A DNA stretch of 64,000 nt, from positions 1,575,001 through 1,639,000 of the forward strand of contig NZ_AHMP02000003.1 in the NCBI RefSeq assembly GCF_000243735.2. Reading direction: 5' to 3'. Below are positions 1 through 13,422 of the stretch, piece by piece. The notes under the pieces were generated by a model, which worked only from the letters and a program-made list of their open reading frames with translations, did not search any database and was not told the origin of the DNA. The translations under genes and the position numbers were made by a program. How positions within the stretch are numbered: position 1 is the stretch's first letter; each line of letters starts with the position of its first letter. The stretch is from Leptospira kmetyi serovar Malaysia str. Bejo-Iso9. Its GTDB lineage: Bacteria; Spirochaetota; Leptospiria; Leptospirales; Leptospiraceae.

Positions 1-365
1 AGAATCTCTTCGAGTTTTTTGTGAAGCGTATGGATCTCGTCTATAAAAAGAATTTCATTCTCCCCCATACTCGTAAGAAGACGCGCGAGATCCGCGCCTT
101 TGGTAATCACGGGAGCCGACGTGATCGTAAGTCTGGTTCCGAGTTCGTTGGAGATGATTCCCGCCAAAGTCGTTTTACCGAGACCGGGCGGACCGGAGAT
201 GAGAACGTGATCGAGCGCTCGTTTTCGATTCTTAGCGGCTTGAACGTAAACGCTTAGGTTATCAAGAACTTCTTTCTGGCCTATAAACTCGGAAAGAAGA
301 GAAGGACGTAGGCCCGACTCTTCTTCGAATTCTTCTTCAGGATTGAGTGTGTGGGATTTGGACAA
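1..365 (-). CDS. ruvB: Holliday junction branch migration helicase RuvB, N-terminal part (runs off window)
   Basis: RuvB is the hexameric AAA+ motor that drives branch migration of Holliday junctions with RuvA. The visible 121 codons contain the typical start ([10 protein letters not shown]), Walker A (GPPGLGKT) and Walker B (FIDEIH). The remainder lies left of the window. The start is a TTG at 363-365 that follows the TGA of the upstream htrA gene with no intervening base, so the two are probably translationally coupled. One residue differs from what I expect: IHTL is followed by H where P is usual before KKLEEIL. Family identity is certain; the TTG start is inferred from the conserved N-terminus. 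Confidence 0.95.
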   Translation of the reverse strand, partial: MSKSHTLNPEEEFEEESGLRPSLLSEFIGQKEVLDNLSVYVQAAKNRKRALDHVLISGPPGLGKTTLAGIISNELGTRLTITSAPVITKGADLARLLTSMGENEILFIDEIHTLHKKLEEI

Positions 366-1526
<1,161 letters not shown>

Positions 1527-1743
1527 TGAATTCTATCCCTCTGAAAATGAATTTCCGATCGGTACCTGAAAGGATCGGCTCGCTTCCCCGACTGTCAAGT
1601 TGGATTTGGAAGCAAGTCTTTCGAAGGCACATATCGGTTCAAGAATTGGATTGTGACGAAAGGGAGAATCCTTACGTCTTTGATTCTTAGACCGTCGCTG
1701 CGATCGAGAGTTTCCAATTAAATCTTACAAAACGAAGGAGAAC

Positions 1744-2394
<651 letters not shown>

Positions 2395-2454
2395 AGTGGA
2401 AGTTTTTTCGTTGGATTCTTCCCTTCCGAAAGAATCCATGTAGGTTGTAGAAGA

Positions 2455-2483
2455 ATGATTTCTCAAAAATTCTTCCCTGTCAA
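2455..2483 (-). promoter_or_regulatory. Probable sigma70 promoter for the truncated HtrA-like gene
   Basis: On the minus strand a perfect -35 TTGACA (2483-2478) is followed by a 17-bp spacer and AATCAT (2460-2455, 4 of 6 matches to TATAAT). Transcription would start near 2448. This places the start codon at 2439 or 2394 rather than at the upstream end of the open frame. It lies just before the divergent tmk gene. Confidence 0.5.
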
Positions 2484-2505
2484 GAATTGAATTGGAAACC
2501 TAAGA

Positions 2506-3114
2506 ATGAAGAACAAAAAACCTTTCTTTATCGTGTTTGAAGGAATCGACGGAAGCGGAAAATCCACTCTTTGCAAATCCTTGACCGAAAAACTTTCCGC
2601 GCGGGGAATTTCCTCCATCGGTTTCACCGAACCGACAAGCTTGGAAACGGGAAAGTATTTGAGAAAATTCTTGAGAGGAGAAATCGAACTCGGAAGAGAG
2701 GAACAGATCGAAGCGTTTCTAAACGATCGTAACGAATCGTTGCGACAAAACATTCTCCCTTCTCTCGAATCCGGTAAAAACGTTTTACTCGATCGATATA
2801 TGTATTCCACCGCGGCGTATCAAAGCGGAGAGGATTTATCACCCGAAACGATTTTAAAAAAGAATTTAGAAAGAAATTTCAAAACTCCGGACGTTTTGTT
2901 TTATCTGGATTTAAAACCGGAGATCGCACTCGAAAGACTCGATCGAAGAAAGGAGAATAAGGAAAGATTCGAAACGCTTTCGCAACTTCAAAAAATCCAT
3001 TCGGCTTACGAGAGAATTCTTCCCCAAGAAACGATTCGAATCGACGGAGAAAAAGGTCCGGATCAAATCGTTTCGGAATGTTTGGAGATTCTTTTGAAAA
3101 GAATCGAAAACTAA
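2506..3114 (+). CDS. tmk: Thymidylate kinase
   Basis: Phosphorylates dTMP to dTDP with ATP, an essential step for DNA synthesis. The 202-residue length is normal. P-loop GIDGSGKS lies at residues 13-20, the dTMP-binding [11 protein letters not shown] motif is mid-protein, and an arginine-rich LID ([12 protein letters not shown]) lies near residue 145. The start ATG at 2506 gives the usual short lead ([13 protein letters not shown]). It is transcribed away from the truncated htrA gene and converges on the next small gene 16 bp downstream. Confidence 0.95.
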   Translation: MKNKKPFFIVFEGIDGSGKSTLCKSLTEKLSARGISSIGFTEPTSLETGKYLRKFLRGEIELGREEQIEAFLNDRNESLRQNILPSLESGKNVLLDRYMYSTAAYQSGEDLSPETILKKNLERNFKTPDVLFYLDLKPEIALERLDRRKENKERFETLSQLQKIHSAYERILPQETIRIDGEKGPDQIVSECLEILLKRIEN

Positions 3115-3130
3115 ATTAGAATTTTTGAAT

Positions 3131-3517
3131 TTAGTGGCTTTCGATTTGGAATTCTTTGAGAGCCGCTTCGTGACGATCCGCCTGACGATCCAAAGAATCC
3201 GCCATTTTGTAAAGTTTCTCCTTACGCACCTTTGCTTGCAGAAACTTTTCACCGTGAGAAAGCTGAGCCAATTCTCTGAGTTCGGCGGCTCTGGTTCTTT
3301 TTGCGACCGCGGTCGCTCTGAGATAATTTGCGATCGCTTGTTTTTGACCCGGGGTTACGGCGCTTTCGAGAAGTGCTTTTTCCAAAAGCCGTTCTTCTTC
3401 CTCATCGCTCACGGAAAATGCAGGAGAAAGAATTCCCAAAATCAGTACGAAAATAAAAACGGAAACAACTTTGCGAAGGGACGGAACTCCCTCCTTTTTC
3501 AGAAACGAAACCTTCAT
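3131..3517 (-). CDS. Small exported coiled-coil protein of unknown function
   Basis: 128 residues. A basic N-terminus and hydrophobic stretch (VVSVFIFVLILGIL) look like a Sec signal peptide with cleavage near AFS-VSD. The mature part is almost entirely charged alpha helix rich in Glu, Lys, Arg and Ala (EEEERLLEKALLE; AKRTRAAELRELAQLSHGEK; ADSLDRQADRHEAALKEF), consistent with a periplasmic coiled coil. I recognise no named domain. It converges on tmk and lies upstream of nothing on its own strand, so it is probably a single-gene unit. Confidence 0.7.
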   Translation of the reverse strand: MKVSFLKKEGVPSLRKVVSVFIFVLILGILSPAFSVSDEEEERLLEKALLESAVTPGQKQAIANYLRATAVAKRTRAAELRELAQLSHGEKFLQAKVRKEKLYKMADSLDRQADRHEAALKEFQIESH

Positions 3518-3647
3518 CTCAACCTCTATCTTTTAGGAAGATGATTTCATACCCGATTCCTTTTTCAAGGACTTTCCTTTCTCTTGGACCAGGCTTCAGG
3601 ATTTGCATTTGACAGCTCGAGCCTCTTCAAAAGACTCACTTGTAAAC

Positions 3648-3790
<143 letters not shown>

Positions 3791-3839
3791 CCCTAATCGC
3801 ACAAAGAAACCGCACTGCATTCACAAGACCAAGTGGATC

Positions 3840-4667
3840 CTACCTTACCCCTTCCCTGCTACCTACAAAAACCTCCTGCGAAATCGAATACGCCCCCGAC
3901 TGAAAATCCAAAACGATTTGTTCTTTCAAACGATTCTTGACCGCATCGGGCAAGGAACGACTCCAAACAAGCAGAAGATCCCGCTTCGGAATTGCGAATT
4001 CAAACTCGTTTCCGAAACGTTTTACAAGTCGCTTCCGAAGTTTCGGCAATAGAATTCGAGTCGCTTCGTAAGAATCAAACATACGAACCGCAAAAATTCC
4101 GGGACGCACCTCGACGATCTTCACGTCGCGGCTGATCCGATCCAAGTTGATGATCGCGTTTCGAAACATTTCCTCTTCGGAAACTTTCCAAAAAGTCGGA
4201 TCTTCTTCCAGAACGTATCGATAACCTTCTTTGTAATTTACGACGAACGAAACGACCAGACCGTTTCCGAAAGATCTTCCCGAAAAGATCCGATTTTCGT
4301 TCGCGTAATCTCGGCGAATGATCTGCGGCATGAGAATCGTTTTGGCCTTTTCCCAAGACAACGCTGACTTAGGCCGATTCTCAGTCATTCGAAGAGCCTT
4401 TTCGAAATGATTGAAAATCACTTCTTCTTCGTTTCCGGCCGCAGTTTGATAGATTTTGTATAAATTGGAAAGAATATATTCAATTTCGTTTATATAGATG
4501 CGTTGTCGGTCTTCGGTCTTTCGAATTTTTTCGTTCGGGAACCTTTTTTCCAAAACGGCAATGACAAGATTTTGAAATTCTTTTTCGCCGAGTTTGTCTT
4601 TTGATTGCGATTCCGCACCAAAAGAAACGACGAGAATCAAGAAAATAAAAATCCCTATTTTTTTCAC
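3840..4667 (-). CDS. Exported DUF1444-like protein
   Basis: 275 residues with a Sec signal peptide (KKIGIFIFLILVVSFGAES). The mature part resembles the DUF1444 (YtpQ) family: a central ENRIFSGRSFGNGLVVSFVVNYKEG strand pair and a later MFDSYEATRILLPKLRKRL element. The family has no established biochemical role and its Bacillus members are cytoplasmic, so an exported version is unusual. Start ATG at 4667 gives the signal peptide directly. The gene stands alone between the tRNA region and the SRPBCC operon. The family call is from remembered motifs. Confidence 0.6.
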   Translation of the reverse strand: MKKIGIFIFLILVVSFGAESQSKDKLGEKEFQNLVIAVLEKRFPNEKIRKTEDRQRIYINEIEYILSNLYKIYQTAAGNEEEVIFNHFEKALRMTENRPKSALSWEKAKTILMPQIIRRDYANENRIFSGRSFGNGLVVSFVVNYKEGYRYVLEEDPTFWKVSEEEMFRNAIINLDRISRDVKIVEVRPGIFAVRMFDSYEATRILLPKLRKRLVKRFGNEFEFAIPKRDLLLVWSRSLPDAVKNRLKEQIVLDFQSGAYSISQEVFVGSREGVR

Positions 4668-4820
4668 AAAATTCGTCTTGAAAATAATATTCTAATTTTA
4701 TAATATTTAAAAATTCACGGCAAGGAATCAAAAACATTTCGGAACACATTCCAAATTTTGCATAAACCTGCAAATCGCACGGCTTTTTTAAAAACGCCGT
4801 GCGTTCTTTGATATGACCTC

Positions 4821-5288
4821 TCAGTTGAGATCGTCTATCTTAAAGTCGTTCGGTGCCGGTTGACCTTTCCCCGCTTCCACAAGACTTTTCAAACTAAGAA
4901 GAAACACCGCCCATTTCATACTGCAATGCGCCGTAAAATCGCTTTCGTTCTTCCAATCTTGATGACGAAAATGAATCAGAGTGATCGGTTCTCCCTTCGG
5001 AGTGTTCGCCGAACTCAATTGAAAATCAATATGAGAACCGATCCAATCTTCAGGTCCCGTAGTGCATTCCCAGAGGACGCGTTCGGGAATTTGTTCCTTC
5101 ACTTTCATTTCGATTCCCGCGATTCCGAAATCGAAATGGATCGATTCCCCCGCTTTGGAATACCCGCCCGCGAACGTTCCCCCGACTTGTTCGGTCCACC
5201 AACCCGCAAGCCCGGCTTGTGTCGTAAGCGCGCGTAAGACCTCCGTAGCCCCCGCGTGAATTCCGATCTTGTGATAGATTCCGTTCAT
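4821..5288 (-). CDS. SRPBCC (START-like) domain protein, AHSA1/polyketide-cyclase type
   Basis: 155 residues. The fold is recognised from the N-terminal strand (IYHKIGIHAGATEVLRALTT), the GLAGWWTE turn and the C-terminal long helix (SMKWAVFLLSLKSLVEAGKG). These proteins form a helix-grip cavity for hydrophobic ligands; the ligand here is unknown. The open frame extends upstream to 5438, but ATG 5288 has a good ribosome site (AAGGAGCGAG) and gives the family-typical start. It is the third gene of an arsR-SRPBCC-SRPBCC operon, 61 bp after the second. Confidence 0.85.
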   Translation of the reverse strand: MNGIYHKIGIHAGATEVLRALTTQAGLAGWWTEQVGGTFAGGYSKAGESIHFDFGIAGIEMKVKEQIPERVLWECTTGPEDWIGSHIDFQLSSANTPKGEPITLIHFRHQDWKNESDFTAHCSMKWAVFLLSLKSLVEAGKGQPAPNDFKIDDLN

Positions 5289-5349
5289 ATAGTTTTCTCG
5301 CTCCTTCTTCTTTGCTTTTTTACTTTGCTTCAATCCATAAAAACTGATT

Positions 5350-5823
5350 TTACGTTTGCGATTTCTGCCATCGTTCCAGTCCCTCAAGAATCCTCGTCCA
5401 ACCGTAGGTATGCGATTCGATTTCCTCGTCGTTTGCAAGACGTTCCTGAATCAACGTTATGAGAGTTTGGGGTTTGAGGTTTTTGTTTCCGGAAGAATCC
5501 TTCTTGTCGCTTAACAATTCGGTAAAAGTCACGGTGACCAACGTATCTCTCCATTCGGTCGCTTCCGATCTCCAAGTGAAAACGAGTTTAACCGGTTCTT
5601 CGATGACGCGGTATTCTCCTTCGTGAGGGAGAATTTTTCCGTCAAGATGCATGTTGATTAAGAACTTACCGCCCGGTTTCGGATCCATGGTCACGGTTCC
5701 GATCGTGATTTCTTCGTCCGGTAAAAACCAACTCGAGAACGCGTCCGCATTCAACCAGGCTCTGAACAATCGAGTCGGTTCCGCGTTAATTTTTTTTTCT
5801 ACTTTTAGAACTTCCGAGATCAT
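5350..5823 (-). CDS. SRPBCC domain protein, AHSA1 family
   Basis: 157 residues with AHSA1-type hallmarks: VEKKINAEPTRLFRAWLNADAFSSWFLP at the N-terminus, the MDPKPGGKF strand, RVIEEPVKLVFTWRSE, and a C-terminal helix after a YGWTRILEGLERW motif. Its first 38 bp overlap the end of the ArsR gene, so the two are translationally coupled. Genes of this type are commonly co-transcribed with HTH regulators; the ligand or substrate is not known. Confidence 0.88.
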   Translation of the reverse strand: MISEVLKVEKKINAEPTRLFRAWLNADAFSSWFLPDEEITIGTVTMDPKPGGKFLINMHLDGKILPHEGEYRVIEEPVKLVFTWRSEATEWRDTLVTVTFTELLSDKKDSSGNKNLKPQTLITLIQERLANDEEIESHTYGWTRILEGLERWQKSQT

Positions 5824-6166
5824 GATCTTGTTCCTCTATAAAAGATTCCAGTTTGTCGAGTTTGCCCGTCCAAAATTCCCGATGATATTCGAGCCATTCG
5901 GAAGCTTCGTCGAGCGTTCGATTTTGAAGTTTCAAGCGAAAACTGCGGCCGTCTTCGGGATCTCGTATCTTTTGCACAAGCCCGGCTCCAGTAAGCACGT
6001 CGATATGTTTGGCCACGCCGGCAAAAGACATCGAAAAAGGTTCAGCGAGCTCCGAGATCGTCAAAGGACGTTTCCGCAGACGCACAAGCATTTTTCTTCT
6101 CGAGCCGTCGGAAAGGGCGGCAAAGACCCGATCCAATTTTTGTTCCTTGTTTAACAATCCAACCAT
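5786..6166 (-). CDS. ArsR-family winged-helix repressor of the SRPBCC operon
   Basis: 126 residues. The DNA-binding winged helix is clear: LDRVFAALSDGSRRKMLVRL, then ISELAEPFSMSFAGVAKHIDVL (recognition helix) and AGLVQKIRDPEDGRSF (wing). There is no metal-binding CxC motif, so it belongs to the non-metal ArsR branch typically linked to SRPBCC proteins. ATG 6166 sits inside one copy of a direct repeat and just after a promoter -10, so the message may be leaderless. The downstream SRPBCC gene overlaps it by 38 bp. Autoregulation is inferred. Confidence 0.88.
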   Translation of the reverse strand: MVGLLNKEQKLDRVFAALSDGSRRKMLVRLRKRPLTISELAEPFSMSFAGVAKHIDVLTGAGLVQKIRDPEDGRSFRLKLQNRTLDEASEWLEYHREFWTGKLDKLESFIEEQDHDLGSSKSRKKN

Positions 6167-6226
6167 TTAGTTGAATATTTTTTCTCGGAACAGGAATTGT
6201 CAATTATTAAACCATTTTGTTGAATA
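6161..6226 (-). promoter_or_regulatory. Promoter with paired operator-like direct repeats upstream of arsR
   Basis: On the minus strand TTGACA (6203-6198) is followed by an 18-bp gap and AATATT (6179-6174). A 17-bp repeat, TATTCAACWAAATGGTT, occurs twice in the same orientation with one mismatch: at 6226-6210, upstream of the -35, and at 6177-6161, covering the -10 edge and the ATG. Each contains a CAAC...GTT(G) partial palindrome. The spacing is 49 bp. The likely transcription start falls at about 6167, right at the start codon. Binding by the encoded ArsR is inferred. Confidence 0.65.
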
Positions 6227-6270
6227 AATTCCTTCGGGATTCGGCGTTTAAAAAAGGGAGAATTTACGGT

Positions 6271-6726
6271 TTATCCGGTTTCACACAATGTTTTCAGAGC
6301 TTTCAGAGCGCGAGGCCACATTTTTTGGAACATATCCTTGTATTCTTCCGCGATTTGCATTTCCACGATCAACTTCGTGTTTCCGTTCGATTCTTCTTGA
6401 AAGGTATAATTCTCGAAAGAAGGCGCCCACTTTTTGACAGCTTCGCTTTCGGTATCTACGACTCCGTCTACGATCAATCCCAAATGGAGAATGGAAATAA
6501 ATTTATACGGAATATTCTCCTGAACCTTACTGAACATTCCCTGCAACGCTCCGTTGTCGTCGGGTCCTACAAAACGGATTTCCGTTCCCTTTTCCCAAGT
6601 GCCTTCGTAGTAAGAACCTTCGTGAAATTCTTTGGTCCAGAGTCGATAGGTTTTATCCTCGAGCATCTTTTTCCAAACGGTTTTTACGTCGGCATGGATG
6701 GTAATATTGAAACTGATCGTCTCCAT
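6271..6726 (-). CDS. SRPBCC domain protein
   Basis: 151 residues starting METISFNITIHADVKTVWKKMLEDKTYRLWTKEF, a START-like first strand and helix. This is followed by GSYYEGTWEKGTEIRFVG, a central beta sheet, and a C-terminal helix (MFQKMWPRALKALKTLCE). It is more distant from the two AHSA1 proteins downstream and is separated from their regulator by the promoter region at 6161-6226. It lies 65 bp after the ankyrin gene on the same strand. Ligand unknown. Confidence 0.82.
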   Translation of the reverse strand: METISFNITIHADVKTVWKKMLEDKTYRLWTKEFHEGSYYEGTWEKGTEIRFVGPDDNGALQGMFSKVQENIPYKFISILHLGLIVDGVVDTESEAVKKWAPSFENYTFQEESNGNTKLIVEMQIAEEYKDMFQKMWPRALKALKTLCETG

Positions 6727-6791
6727 ATTCGATTCTCCTTAAGTCGAAACAAGGTTTATCTTTTTTGCGCCCGCGTCAACGGAAAATCGAC

Positions 6792-7448
6792 TCAAACTTC
6801 GAGAGCCTTGGCTTCGATCACATTCCCTTTTTCTAATGCGATCGCGTGCGGCGTTTGTTCTTCGGAGCTCATCCTTTTTTTATCCGCGCCCTTTTTTAAA
6901 AGAAGTTGAATGATCTCTATACTTCCGGATCGGCTCGCCGCGATGTGTAAGGGCGTGATCGCTCCGGGATTTTGAAGCGCGTTTGCATCCGCTCCTTTTT
7001 CCAAAAGAAGCTCCACGACCGCTTTTTTTCCGGTGGCTACCGCGGAATGCAAAGCCGTGTTTCCATACGAAAGTTTACTCTTGGACGTCAGACTTAAATC
7101 CGCGCCGGAAGCAACTAAGAATTTTACGATTTCCAGATGTCCGAAATAAGCCGCGAGATGTAAGGCGGACCAACCGTCCTTGGAAAGAGAATTGATCGTT
7201 TCGGGAGAAGAGGCGACGATCCGTTTTGTTTCTTCCAAATCTCCGAGCGCAGCCGCTTCGAAAAGATTCCGTTCCGAATTCAGATCGTATATCTCTTTAG
7301 AAATATCTAATTTTCCGTAATAAAGCGAAAATAGAACCGGAGTGATTCCCTCTTCCGTTACGCTTTGGAAAAGTTCGGGATCTCTTTTTAAAAGACCGAT
7401 CACCTTGGCCTTTTGCCCGCTTGCTATCGCCTGAAAAATTTCCTGCAT
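6792..7448 (-). CDS. Ankyrin-repeat protein
   Basis: 218 residues from ATG 7448, preceded by GGTGA at good distance; a GTG three codons earlier (7457) is the alternative. Ankyrin repeats are clear: [55 protein letters not shown], and [27 protein letters not shown], with degenerate repeats at both ends. There is no signal peptide, so it is cytoplasmic and likely mediates protein binding. Partner unknown. It is the first gene of a possible two-gene unit with the SRPBCC gene downstream. Confidence 0.9.
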   Translation of the reverse strand: MQEIFQAIASGQKAKVIGLLKRDPELFQSVTEEGITPVLFSLYYGKLDISKEIYDLNSERNLFEAAALGDLEETKRIVASSPETINSLSKDGWSALHLAAYFGHLEIVKFLVASGADLSLTSKSKLSYGNTALHSAVATGKKAVVELLLEKGADANALQNPGAITPLHIAASRSGSIEIIQLLLKKGADKKRMSSEEQTPHAIALEKGNVIEAKALEV

Positions 7449-7573
7449 AGAGATCACCGTCGCTTTTTTGTGAGAGGATTAAATCCCGTTTTTGAAAAAA
7501 ATTCAAGAGAATTCTTGATTCGAACTTCATAAAACGATTCGAAAGAACGACGTTGCGCGAACGCGGAAGATTC

Positions 7574-8737
<1,164 letters not shown>

Positions 8738-8738
8738 T

Positions 8739-10883
8739 TCAAAACCTCATACTCAGGGTGGCGTACCAACTTCTTCCAGGAAGCGGATAACCGATCAGAT
8801 CCGAGACCCTTTTGTCCGTAAAATTCTTCACTTCAAAGGTAAGAAGAAATTCTTTCGAAGGAGCCGATTCTTTCGGATTCCCCAAAGCGTCCTTCGTAAT
8901 TTCTCCCGGCTCCGAATAAAGAACCCATGTGAAAAAATAATTCCAGATCTGTCTCGCGGGAATGTAATTGATGTATTCGTTTGTTCTATCCCGAAACACC
9001 GCGCCTATGTATAAAAGTTCGATTCCGGTTTCCAGTTTTTTACCCTTCCAAGACAACGTGCTCGAAAATTCGTGCCTCGGCCTTAAGGGAAGAATTTTTC
9101 CGTGCAGATACGGAGAAGAGGAAGTGTTGATCGCTTCTTGATACGTATAATTAAAGAGAAACTTGATTCCGTATTTCCAATCCTCTCTATGAGAAAATTC
9201 TAATCCTCTAATTCTCGCGGAGTCCACGTTCTCCGGTCTTAAGGTAAACTGGGAGTTCGGAAGAAACAAAATCATATCCTTGATGTCTTTGGAAAAATAA
9301 GAGACGCTCGTTTTCGTTTTCAAAAAAGAATGATCCGATTTTAGAACGAACCCCGCGTCGCCGTTTCCGCTTTGTTCCGGTTTCAGATTCGGATTGGCGA
9401 TGATACTTCCTTGTTCTCCGAACATTTCCAAAAAAGAAGGAATTCTATATTGTTTAGAAACGTTCGCTTGGAACTGAACGTCCCAGGTTTCCTTTTCGAA
9501 CAACTTCCATACGAAACCGAACTTAGGATTCGTAAACGCGGTTTTTTTCTGATCGCTCGCCAGAGGATCCTGTCTTCGATACCAGGGTTCTTCGGAAGGA
9601 AAACGATCCTTATAATGATCCCAGGTCACGGAAGGAATCAAAAGAACCTTCGCGTTCCAAAGACGGACCTCGTCTTCCAATCGAAAGGAAGAATACGTTC
9701 GCTCCTTCATAGGTTCCACTCTTCCTATGATATTGGACGGAGTCAGTCTTTCCCGATCGAAGGATTCTTTTTCCAAAGAAGCGAAACCGCGGATGATCTG
9801 ATTGTAATCCGTGAGATATAAGGTCGGCATCAGTTGAATTCCGGTTTGGCGGATCTCCGCTCTCGCGTTAGGCGTTCCTTTGGAAAACTCGGAACCCGGA
9901 TCGAAAAGATCGTCCTTGGCCGCGGTGTAAAAACTTCTCGTTTCCAATCGAAAGGAATCGACGAACAAACCCTTCGTGTCCGTCGCAAACGAACCCGTAT
10001 ATCGATCGTATTTTCTGTGAACCTGATTGGTCTGATTGGAACCGGGCCCCGGAAGTCCGTGGATTCTATGATTGAAGTCGTTTAACAATTTCAGTTCGGT
10101 TTTTCCGATCTGATATTTCAGCGTTCCGAACAGCGCGGCTCTTTCGAAAGCCGCGTTTTTTCTTCTATCGATCGTGTCGTCTAACGTGTTTAATACGACC
10201 GTACCGTGATCGTTTTTAAAGGAAAAATTCTGATCCGATTTTTCCCCGAGCGCCAAAAAGCTGGTTCCGATTCCGTTGTAGGTTCCGGTATGCGATACGC
10301 TCGCCTTGCCGGTGTTAAACGATCCGCCGCCCAGGTTGATTCTCGTTTTGGGTTTTCCCGAATCCTTTCTCGTAACGAGGTTGACCGATCCTCCGATCGC
10401 TGAACCGGAAAATCCGATCGGGTTTCCGGATCGGTAGACTTCCACGCTTTCCAAACTGTCAAAGGGGAGATCCGCGAGATTGACTTCCCCGCCTTGGGAA
10501 TTATTCAAAGGAATTCCGTCCAAATAGATTCTGGATTGGTTCGGATTCGTACCTCGAATGGAAAGAGTGGAATAAGAACCCAAACCTCCGAAGGAACGAA
10601 CCCGAAGCCCGGCTTCCCTTTCCAAAACCTCCGGCAAAGACGTATAACGTGCGGAGGTTTCGTCGAGTTTGATCGCGGATTGAAAACCGCTCGGATTGGA
10701 TCTGAAATTTTGGGAACCGGAATCGGAAACTTTTCCGACGACCTGAACCGTTTCCGCTTTTTGCGTCGGTTCCGTCGTTACCGAGTTCCGATTACGATCT
10801 TCCTGCGCGGATAAACCCCGGACGATCAGGAAAAACAGGAAAAAAGAATATTCTAATCTTCGAATGTATTTTTTGAGCGCCAT
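8739..10883 (-). CDS. btuB: TonB-dependent outer-membrane receptor, BtuB-like (cobalamin uptake)
   Basis: 714 residues from ATG 10883; a TTG two codons earlier with AAGG at better spacing is also possible. A signal peptide ([14 protein letters not shown]) precedes a plug domain: [55 protein letters not shown], and [14 protein letters not shown]. The 22-strand barrel region ends in an aromatic C-terminal strand (WYATLSMRF). A cobalamin riboswitch lies immediately upstream, which supports a B12 or cobinamide substrate. The partner beta-propeller lipoprotein follows with one base between. The btuB symbol reflects family and riboswitch context rather than a tested substrate. Confidence 0.9.
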   Translation of the reverse strand: MALKKYIRRLEYSFFLFFLIVRGLSAQEDRNRNSVTTEPTQKAETVQVVGKVSDSGSQNFRSNPSGFQSAIKLDETSARYTSLPEVLEREAGLRVRSFGGLGSYSTLSIRGTNPNQSRIYLDGIPLNNSQGGEVNLADLPFDSLESVEVYRSGNPIGFSGSAIGGSVNLVTRKDSGKPKTRINLGGGSFNTGKASVSHTGTYNGIGTSFLALGEKSDQNFSFKNDHGTVVLNTLDDTIDRRKNAAFERAALFGTLKYQIGKTELKLLNDFNHRIHGLPGPGSNQTNQVHRKYDRYTGSFATDTKGLFVDSFRLETRSFYTAAKDDLFDPGSEFSKGTPNARAEIRQTGIQLMPTLYLTDYNQIIRGFASLEKESFDRERLTPSNIIGRVEPMKERTYSSFRLEDEVRLWNAKVLLIPSVTWDHYKDRFPSEEPWYRRQDPLASDQKKTAFTNPKFGFVWKLFEKETWDVQFQANVSKQYRIPSFLEMFGEQGSIIANPNLKPEQSGNGDAGFVLKSDHSFLKTKTSVSYFSKDIKDMILFLPNSQFTLRPENVDSARIRGLEFSHREDWKYGIKFLFNYTYQEAINTSSSPYLHGKILPLRPRHEFSSTLSWKGKKLETGIELLYIGAVFRDRTNEYINYIPARQIWNYFFTWVLYSEPGEITKDALGNPKESAPSKEFLLTFEVKNFTDKRVSDLIGYPLPGRSWYATLSMRF

Positions 10884-10928
10884 TCTCAAACCCGACCTTA
10901 ACTCCCGAAAGTCCCATCAGTTTGTATT

Positions 10929-11085
10929 AACTTGTCAGGTTTTCTGGCTTTCGCCGATTTCGCTCCCTTCCCGCGAAAAAACGCAGTGGGCTGATTGCGA
11001 AATCCTTTACGGCGATTACAGCTGCGGGTTCAGCTCCGGACTTAAACCGGATTCCCTTCCTCTCGAAAAAGAGGACGTACAAGTT
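10929..11085 (-). promoter_or_regulatory. Cobalamin (B12) riboswitch
   Basis: Reading the minus strand, the element opens with AACTTGT and closes with ACAAGTT, a perfect 7-bp P1 stem. Inside are the conserved blocks GGGAATCCGG (about 11065), AAGTCCGGAGCTGAACCCGC, AGCTGTAATCG, and the B12 box AGCCAGAAAACCTG just before the closing stem. Binding of adenosylcobalamin normally shuts down expression. It ends 46 bp before the BtuB-like start codon, close enough to control translation; no clear terminator with a U tract is seen. It controls the receptor/beta-propeller lipoprotein operon. Confidence 0.95.
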
Positions 11086-11145
11086 TCCGTTCCAGGTTTT
11101 CCGAGAGGGATCAGGCGAGCAAGAGAATTCCTTTGCGAAGAAGAC

Positions 11146-11268
11146 GAACAACGGCCACGCTCCGCTGCCTTTTGTTTAAAACGCTCTCTATGGGTCGATA
11201 GCTCAGCTACGCTGAGGAACAACGGCCACGCTCCGCCGCCTTTTGTTTGAAACGCTCTCTATGAATCG
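11146..11268. repeat. Two 52-bp direct repeats with a hairpin between them
   Basis: Copies at 11146-11197 and 11217-11268 match at 48 of 52 positions, with a 71-bp period. Each carries ACGGCCACGCTCCG and CTTTTGTTT.AAACGCTCTC. The 19 bp between them hold the hairpin CTCAGC/GCTGAG. They fill the gap between the end of the capA-like gene and the cobalamin riboswitch. On the minus strand each contains the word GCGGAGCGT that also appears downstream of the tRNA. There is no coding potential; it looks like an intergenic repeat family. Confidence 0.8.
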
Positions 11269-11272
11269 CGTT

Positions 11273-12313
<1,041 letters not shown>

Positions 12314-12400
12314 GTCCTTTCATGAGTTTCAACGAGAAGATCCTCGTAAAGCAGAATTTCTATCAAAGGAATCTCGGCGACGCCCGATAAGAATCATAGA

Positions 12401-13264
<864 letters not shown>

Positions 13265-13422
13265 AAAAACAGGCCGGACTTCGCTTCCGCTTTGAAATAA
13301 ATTCTTGCCCGATTTGTAAAAAGTGGAATATAATTGCCACGTTTCCGAGCGGGAATCTTAAGATTTTCTTGCTATTTTTAAGTTCCTAAACTATAAACGT
13401 CATCTCCATTTTTGAGGTTGCC

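Noticed and set aside
1527..1743. Remains of the missing serine/PDZ part of the truncated HtrA-like gene
   Set aside because: I looked for GNSGGP-like or PDZ-like coding in all frames of this gap and saw none, so it is not a simple frameshifted gene.
10864..11250. Plus-strand 128-codon open frame across the riboswitch
   Set aside because: It runs antisense through the conserved riboswitch and repeats, has no ribosome site and no recognisable protein features.
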